A stretch of 64,000 nt of DNA from Bog-532 sp963720945 (GTDB lineage Bacteria; Actinomycetota; Actinomycetes; Streptosporangiales; Streptosporangiaceae): NCBI GenBank assembly GCA_963720945.1, contig CAVRHH010000029.1:434001-498000 (forward strand), given 5' to 3'. Numbering within the stretch: position 1 is the first letter of the stretch; each line of letters starts with the position of its first letter. A program made the translations under genes and the position numbers. Positions 59,696 to 64,000 of the stretch are shown here, in pieces. The notes beneath the pieces were generated by a model, which was given only the letters and a program-made list of their open reading frames with translations, did not search any database and had not been told where the DNA came from.

Positions 59696-59968
59696 TCAGG
59701 CGGAGAGGGAGGCGGGGGCGGCTGCGGCGAGGTCGGCGGGGGCGGCCAGGGCGCCAAGGGGGACGCCGACCGCCTCGGCCAGGGCGACAACGGTGAAGAA
59801 GGCGGGCGTGGGAATCCGGCCCGTTTCGATCTTCCGCAGCGTCTCGACCGGGACGCCGGCCAGGGCAGCGACCTCTACCATGCTGCGCTCGCCCCGCGCC
59901 TGGCGCAGCACGGCGCCCAGGCGCTGCCCGCGGGCGCGCTCTTCGGCGGTGAGCATCGGCCGGACCAT
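59696..59968 (-). CDS. Small XRE-family transcription regulator
   Basis: The product is 90 residues. The helix-turn-helix covers RLGAVLRQARGERSMVEVAA, LAGVPVETLRKIETGRIPTPAFFTVVALAEAVGVPLGALA (residues 17-77), a complete single-domain XRE protein with no sensor domain. In actinomycetes this type is often divergent from a second methionine aminopeptidase gene, as here. It probably binds the palindrome at 59984-60001 and represses both genes. Confidence 0.9.
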   Translation of the reverse strand: MVRPMLTAEERARGQRLGAVLRQARGERSMVEVAALAGVPVETLRKIETGRIPTPAFFTVVALAEAVGVPLGALAAPADLAAAAPASLSA

Positions 59969-59983
59969 GGCGTCATAATAATA

Positions 59984-60001
59984 CCGGTATAGTTATACCG
60001 G
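59984..60001. promoter_or_regulatory. Palindromic operator between XRE regulator and map
   Basis: CCGGTATA-GT-TATACCGG is a perfect inverted repeat with 8-bp arms in the only AT-rich part of the divergent gap (59970-60008). ATAATAAT just left of it and TATAGT inside resemble -10 boxes, so the operator overlaps the promoters. Confidence 0.6.
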
Positions 60002-60054
60002 CAACCAGGTGATCGGCCGAGGACCGGGGCCGAGCCCAGGCGGGGGGAAATGCC

Positions 60055-60831
60055 GTGATCGAGCTCAAGACGCCGGATGAGATCGACGCCATGCGCGCCG
60101 CGGGCATCGTGGTAGCCGACACCCTTTCGGCGGTCAAGGCGGAGGCGCAGGTCGGTGTGTCCCTGACCGCACTGGACCAGGTGGCACGCGATGTGCTCGC
60201 CGACGCCGGGGCGTCCTCCCCGTTTCTCGGCTACCGGCCCGGTTTCGCCGGGACCCCGTTTCCCGCGGTGATCTGCACGTCGGTCAACGACGCGGTCCTG
60301 CACGGCATCCCGGATGGCTACCGGCTGCGGGACGGCGACCTGCTCAGCATCGACTTCGGCGCGGTCCTGGACGGATGGGCCGCCGACGCCGCCACCTCGT
60401 TCCCGGTGGGCGAGCCGCGCCGCGCCGATCAGAAGCTCATCAGCACCGCCGAGGCCGCCCTGGACGCGGGCATTGCGGCGGCCACCCCGGGGGCCAGGAT
60501 CGGCGACATCTCCGCGGCCATCGGGCAGGTCGGGCGGGCCGGAGGTTACGGCATCAACACCGACTTCGGCGGGCACGGCGTCGGGCACGCCATGCACGAG
60601 TCGCCGTCCGTGCCGAACGAGGGGCGGCCCGGGCGCGGCGCCCGGCTCCAGCCGGGGCTGGTCATCGCGATCGAGCCGTGGTTCCTGGGCGGGGGGCACG
60701 ACCGGTACCGCGTCGACCGGGACGGCTGGACGCTGCGCAGCGGCGACGGCTCACGCGGTGCACACGTCGAGCACACGGTCGCGATCACTCCCGACGGCCC
60801 GCGCATCCTCACCACGCAACTGGACGGCTGA
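60055..60831 (+). CDS. map: Methionine aminopeptidase, type I
   Basis: The product is 258 residues from GTG 60055 with GGGGGGAAA upstream. The five metal ligands are in place: Asp in LSIDFGAVLDGW, Asp in AADAATSFPVG, His in GGHGVGHAMHESPSV, Glu in VIAIEPWFLGG and Glu in GAHVEHTVAI. VICTSVNDAVLHGIPDG carries the substrate-side His. No N-terminal SH3-binding or zinc-finger extension is present. It removes the initiator Met from new proteins. With its own divergent XRE regulator it looks like an inducible second copy rather than the ribosomal-operon map. Confidence 0.92.
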   Translation: MIELKTPDEIDAMRAAGIVVADTLSAVKAEAQVGVSLTALDQVARDVLADAGASSPFLGYRPGFAGTPFPAVICTSVNDAVLHGIPDGYRLRDGDLLSIDFGAVLDGWAADAATSFPVGEPRRADQKLISTAEAALDAGIAAATPGARIGDISAAIGQVGRAGGYGINTDFGGHGVGHAMHESPSVPNEGRPGRGARLQPGLVIAIEPWFLGGGHDRYRVDRDGWTLRSGDGSRGAHVEHTVAITPDGPRILTTQLDG

Positions 60832-60998
60832 CAGCCCGCCGCCAGGTCAGCCCCTCGCGCACGGCCGGCTGATGGCCCGCCGCAGGTCGGCCCACCGCGC
60901 GCACCGCCACGCCCACAGCAGCTCATCCAGCAGGCCACCCGCGCGGCCGGCGGCGAGCATTGTTTTCGTAGTCGATAACATTCACATTATTGATAACG

Positions 60999-61643
60999 AT
61001 GGCTAGACTCGGTGGTGTGGCGACTGCGGACCTACTGCTGCACCCGGTCCGGTTGCGGATCGTGCAGGCCTTCCTGGGCGACCGGGCGCTGACGACCAGC
61101 GAGCTCAGCGCGGCGCTGGCGGACGTCCCGGCGGGCAGCCTGTACCGCCACGTGGCCCGCCTCGTCGATGCCGGCGTGCTGGCCGTGGTGGCCGAGCGGC
61201 GGGTCCGCGGCGCGGTGGAACGGACGTACGTGCTGCGGCTGAGCGCGGCCTCCATCGGGCCGGACGAACTCGCGTCGATGAGCGCGGACGATCATCGCCA
61301 GGCCTTCATGGCGTTCGTGGCCGGGCTCCTCGGTGACTTCGACCGCTATCTGGCCCGCGGCGACACCGACATGCTGCGCGATGGGGTGACGTACCGGCTG
61401 GCCGGGATGTGGCTGGACGACAGCGAATACCTGGAGCTCGCACGCGAGCTGACCCGGCTGCTCCAGCCGCGCCTGGCGAACCTGCCGGCCCCGGGCCGGA
61501 AGCGGTGGATTCTGGGGACCGTCGTGATCCCCGCGGACGAGACCGGCCCGGAGAACCCGGCCCCGGAACGACCCGGCCCGGTGGATCCGGGACCGGAAAA
61601 CCCAGGCCCGGGAGACCCGGACCGGAACGGGAGGACCTCATGA
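60999..61643 (+). CDS. ArsR-like winged-helix regulator with C-terminal effector domain
   Basis: The product is 214 residues from ATG 60999. The DNA-binding part is LLLHPVRLRIVQAFLGDRAL, then TSELSAALADVPAGSLYRHVARLVDAGVLAVVAERRVRGAVERTY (residues 12-78). A helical domain follows with AFMAFVAGLLGDFDRYLARG. The tail is repeats of Gly-Pro-Glu-Asn-Pro and looks disordered. The promoter island 60960-60998 holds GATAAC twice (about 60974 and 60992), a candidate operator. Its stop overlaps the start of the hydrolase gene by 4 nt, which ties the two in expression. Confidence 0.88.
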   Translation: MARLGGVATADLLLHPVRLRIVQAFLGDRALTTSELSAALADVPAGSLYRHVARLVDAGVLAVVAERRVRGAVERTYVLRLSAASIGPDELASMSADDHRQAFMAFVAGLLGDFDRYLARGDTDMLRDGVTYRLAGMWLDDSEYLELARELTRLLQPRLANLPAPGRKRWILGTVVIPADETGPENPAPERPGPVDPGPENPGPGDPDRNGRTS

Positions 61644-62941
61644 CGACGACCGCACCGGGACCGGCGGCGCTGGCGATCCTGGAGATGGCGCAGGCGGGGC
61701 GGTTCGCGGAGATCCGCGAGCAGTTCGCGCCGTCGCTGCGCCTGTTGGTGCCGGCTGACGCACTGCAGGCCGCGTGGGCGGCCGAGATCAGCCGGGTAGG
61801 CACGGTGACCGGCGCCGGCACGCCGGTCAGCGAGCCAGCCGGGCCTGGGGTGACCGTGGTGAAGGTTCCGGTGACGGCCGAGCGGGAGGCGTTCACCCTC
61901 GTCGCCACGGTCAGCGACGAGGGCTGGCTGGTCGCTCTCCAGCTGGCGCCGGCCAGCGCCGCGCAGCCCACCGAACCGTGGCAGCCGCCGCCCTATGCGG
62001 ACACGGAGACGTTCGCCGAGGAGGAGGTGACGGTCGGATCCGGCCCGCTCGCGGTGCCCGGCACGCTGACGCTGCCGCGCACAGCGGCCCCGGGGCCCGC
62101 CGTCGTCCCGCTCAGCGGCTCGGGATCGCATGACCGGGACGAGACGCTCGGCCGGAACAAGCCGTTCAAGGACCTCGCGTGGGGGCTGGCCAGCCGTGGC
62201 GTGGCCGTGCTGCGCTTCAACAAGGTCACCTACGCGCACGCCAGCGAGGTGGTGAAGGATCGCGGCTTCACGCTGGCCGATGAGTACGTGCCGGACGCGG
62301 TCGCGGCCGTCCGGCTACTGCGGCAGCACCCGGCCGTCGACGCGGAGCGGGTCTTCGTGCTCGGCCACAGCCTGGGCGGCACCGTGGCCCCGCGCGTCGC
62401 GCTAGCCGAACCGGCCGTCGCCGGGCTGGTCATCCTGGCCGGCGGCACCCAGCCGATGTACTGGGCCGCCGTCCGCCAGTTCCGGTACCTGGACTCCCTG
62501 GACCCTGCGACGGCCGGCTCCGCGCAGGCCACGATCGACGCTCTGACCAGGCAGGCGGCCACGGTGGACAGCCCGAGCCTGTCGCTGTCGACGCCGGACA
62601 GCGAGCTGCCGTTCGGCGTGCCGGCCGCGTATTGGCTGGACGTGCGCGGCTACGACCCCGTGGCGGTCGCCGCCACGCTGGGCAAGCCGATGCTGATCCT
62701 CCAGGGCAGCCGTGACTATCAGGTGACCGTGGCCGACGACCTCGCCGGCTGGGAGACCGGCCTCGCCGGGCGCCCGGAGGTGACGATCCGCGTCTATGAC
62801 GCCGACAACCACCTGTTCTTCCCCGGGACCGGCACGCCGACGCCGGCCGAATACGAGCCCGCGCAGCACGTGGACGCCGCGGTGGTCGCCGACATCGCCG
62901 GCTGGCTGGCGGCCACCCGCCTCACGCCGGGGGGCAGCTGA
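61640..62941 (+). CDS. Alpha/beta hydrolase with DUF3887-like N-terminal domain
   Basis: The product is 433 residues from ATG 61640. Residues 1-120 resemble the DUF3887 domain (LAILEMAQAGRFAEIREQFAP). The hydrolase domain shows VVPLSGSGSHDRDETLGRNK, VLRFNKVTYAHASEVV, nucleophile Ser in VFVLGHSLGGTVAPRVA, Asp in LILQGSRDYQVTVADD and His in YDADNHLFFPGTG. Family members of this architecture act as peptidases or esterases (YcjY/S9-like). No signal peptide is visible. It is co-transcribed with the upstream regulator. Confidence 0.9.
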   Translation: MTTTAPGPAALAILEMAQAGRFAEIREQFAPSLRLLVPADALQAAWAAEISRVGTVTGAGTPVSEPAGPGVTVVKVPVTAEREAFTLVATVSDEGWLVALQLAPASAAQPTEPWQPPPYADTETFAEEEVTVGSGPLAVPGTLTLPRTAAPGPAVVPLSGSGSHDRDETLGRNKPFKDLAWGLASRGVAVLRFNKVTYAHASEVVKDRGFTLADEYVPDAVAAVRLLRQHPAVDAERVFVLGHSLGGTVAPRVALAEPAVAGLVILAGGTQPMYWAAVRQFRYLDSLDPATAGSAQATIDALTRQAATVDSPSLSLSTPDSELPFGVPAAYWLDVRGYDPVAVAATLGKPMLILQGSRDYQVTVADDLAGWETGLAGRPEVTIRVYDADNHLFFPGTGTPTPAEYEPAQHVDAAVVADIAGWLAATRLTPGGS

Positions 62942-62942
62942 A

Positions 62943-63015
62943 CGATCCCGGGCCGCGGCGGACGCGGGCCGGGGCAGTCGCGGGCCGCGGCGATCCCGGG
63001 CCGCGGCGGACGCGG
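62943..63015. repeat. Direct repeat of 25 bp after the hydrolase gene
   Basis: CGATCCCGGGCCGCGGCGGA-type units of 25 bp occur at 62943-62967 and 62991-63015 (48-bp period), with related GGGCCGCGG blocks between. They lie directly after the hydrolase stop and could fold as a GC-rich hairpin at the transcript end. Confidence 0.6.
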
Positions 63016-63041
63016 CGCTGCCCCGGCCGGGCAGCGCCGGA

Positions 63042-63206
63042 TCAATTCGCGAGCCGTTGCCGGACCGCCGCGATGATCTGTGTGTAATCCGAATCGCGGT
63101 GAATGCCGGGAGTCAGGGCGTTGATGTTCTTGAGGATGTCGGTGAGCCGCGGCAGCCCGATGGATGGTGGCGGGTAGGGGCGCGGTGCTGGTGCCGGCGT
63201 CGCCAT
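63042..63206 (-). CDS. Possible small protein or C-terminal gene fragment
   Basis: The reverse strand from ATG 63206 gives 54 residues: a Pro-rich start (TPAPAPRPYPPPSIGLP), then RLTDILKNINALTPGIHRDS, DYTQIIAAVRQRLAN. The second half has a natural composition for this genome's proteins, unlike shadow frames. There is no ribosome site, and the frame extends upstream to 63293 without conserved features. It may be the tail of a decayed gene. I do not recognise a family. Confidence 0.35.
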   Translation of the reverse strand: MATPAPAPRPYPPPSIGLPRLTDILKNINALTPGIHRDSDYTQIIAAVRQRLAN

Positions 63207-63448
63207 CGTGACCAGCGCATCTGGTGCAGGGCGTCGCGCCAGGAGGTCCAGCGGCGGGCCTGATGCTCGTCCGGGCCGGTCAGGCTTTTGCATGCCGGGA
63301 AGTTCTCCCCGGGGGACCAGCGGGGCCCGGCGACCTTGACCAGGGCGCCCAGGGCCGGCCGACTGCGGGCTGCAGCAGCGGTAAAAGGCCAGCCTGGCCC
63401 GGCGGAAACTCAGGTGGCCTCAGTGCACCATCGGGGTAGATTTGGGCC

Positions 63449-63946
63449 GTGCCCGAGCTGCAGCGGCTGCATGCTGGTCATGCCCCGGCGGTCCTGGCCT
63501 TCGAGCTGGCGAACCGCGCCTACTTCGCCGCCTCGGTGTCCGACCGCGGCGACGAGTTCTACGACCAGTACACCGAGCGGCACAGCGCCTTGCTGGCTGA
63601 GCAGGAGGCCGGCATCTGCGCCTGCTACGTGCTCGTCGCCGCGGACGGCTCGGTACTGGGCCGGTTCAACCTGTACCGCTTCGAGGACGGCACTGCGGAG
63701 CTCGGCTACCGGGTCGCGCAGCACGTCGCCGGCCGCGGCGTGGCGACCGCGACCGTGCGGGAGCTGTGCCGGCTCGCGGCAGCGCGGCACGGACTGCGCA
63801 CACTCAGGGCGGCCACCGCCCGCGAGAATGCCGCGTCCCAGAAGGTGCTGGCCAAAGCCGGGTTCGTCCCGGCTGGCCCGGCCGACCCGGCCGACGTCGG
63901 CGGTAAGCCAGGCACCTGGTATCAGCGCGACCTAGCCGCCGGCTGA
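63449..63946 (+). CDS. GNAT family N-acetyltransferase (RimJ/RimL-like)
   Basis: The product is 165 residues from GTG 63449. It begins MPELQRLHAGHAPAVLAFEL and carries the acetyl-CoA motif ELGYRVAQHVAGRGVATATVRELC, then LRTLRAATARENAASQKVLAKAGF. ENAASQKVLAKAGF is the RimJ/RimL-type motif B with Asn and Ser contacts. YRFEDGTAELGYRV forms the central strands. It could acetylate a ribosomal protein N-terminus, another protein or an antibiotic; the acceptor is unknown. Confidence 0.9.
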   Translation: MPELQRLHAGHAPAVLAFELANRAYFAASVSDRGDEFYDQYTERHSALLAEQEAGICACYVLVAADGSVLGRFNLYRFEDGTAELGYRVAQHVAGRGVATATVRELCRLAAARHGLRTLRAATARENAASQKVLAKAGFVPAGPADPADVGGKPGTWYQRDLAAG

Positions 63947-63952
63947 CCCTGA

Positions 63953-64000
63953 TCAGCCGGTGGCGACGTGCCGCAACAGCGCGCTGCGGCCGGGGATCAG
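63953..64000 (-). CDS. Possible C-terminal end of a gene entering from the right
   Basis: The reverse strand reads LIPGRSALLRHVATG and a stop at 63955-63953, open to the window edge. It is too short to assign. The position, 6 nt from the GNAT stop in convergent orientation, is typical of a real gene end here. Confidence 0.25.
   Translation of the reverse strand: MIPGRSALLRHVATG

Overview
This window comes from a very GC-rich actinomycete. Signs are the frequent GTG starts, many 4-nt ATGA/GTGA gene overlaps, an F420-type LLM oxidoreductase, a WS/DGAT acyltransferase, a DUF5655/DUF5990 protein and a NACHT NTPase with a membrane tail. Nothing in it fixes the order or genus. I see no rRNA, tRNA, CRISPR array, integrase or complete insertion sequence. 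It reads as ordinary chromosome with small patches of gene decay and several families of short repeats.

Layout. 1-5.4 kb: a DUF2252 protein cut by the left edge, a SIMPL protein, two VOC proteins, and a ferric-reductase-like membrane flavoprotein followed by a frameshifted FMN-binding protein. 5.6-8.3 kb: a small basic peptide gene, an MFS exporter and two small genes. 8.3-13.9 kb: a LitR/CarH-type B12 photoreceptor regulator divergent from a five-gene lipid-modification operon (flavin amine-oxidase-like protein, DUF1365, cyclopropane-fatty-acid-synthase-like methyltransferase, SDR, SRPBCC). 14.3-19.8 kb: YccF, an HExxH protein, WS/DGAT, LLM oxidoreductase, transglutaminase, HAD phosphatase and a GNAT. 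20-30.7 kb: acyl-CoA and storage metabolism, with PHA synthase, an acyl-CoA dehydrogenase-fixABCX operon, thiolase, an AcuC-type deacetylase, a FabG/PhaB-like reductase and a PHA-depolymerase remnant. 30.8-32.7 kb: fluoride-exporter pair crcB-crcB plus a triple DUF190 protein. 32.9-37.1 kb: methylcrotonyl-CoA-type carboxylase beta and alpha subunits and a CopD-like protein. 37.4-41.1 kb: uvrA (frameshifted) and an MmyB-type regulator. 41.2-45 kb: a decayed patch (dienelactone hydrolase remnant, kinase fragment) next to a GNAT and the NACHT gene. 45-50.3 kb: a beta-hydroxyacid dehydrogenase and sbcC-sbcD. 50.6-54.4 kb: an ABC exporter with both halves in one polypeptide. 54.5-64 kb: a metallopeptidase, pyrD, an SDR/MarR divergent pair, a frameshifted DUF5655-DUF5990 gene, an XRE/methionine-aminopeptidase divergent pair, an ArsR-like regulator coupled to an alpha/beta hydrolase, and a GNAT.

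How genes work together. The strongest regulated unit is the B12-photoreceptor locus, where the regulator and a membrane-lipid-modifying operon share a palindrome-rich promoter. The acyl-CoA dehydrogenase and FixABCX form a tight operon behind a 21-bp palindrome, suggesting electrons from acyl-CoA oxidation feed a Fix-type electron-transfer flavoprotein system. Thiolase, reductase, PHA synthase and the broken depolymerase suggest polyhydroxyalkanoate synthesis. crcB-crcB-DUF190 is a fluoride-efflux operon with an attached PII-like gene.

Two repeat families stand out: a 233-240 bp element with long imperfect terminal inverted repeats at both ends of the window (2648-2880 and 59440-59679), and a palindromic intergenic repeat of about 50 bp (37205-37249 and 54445-54497). 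Four genes, including housekeeping uvrA, carry single-base frameshifts between otherwise intact reading frames. Assembly error is a real possibility there and should be weighed before calling them pseudogenes.
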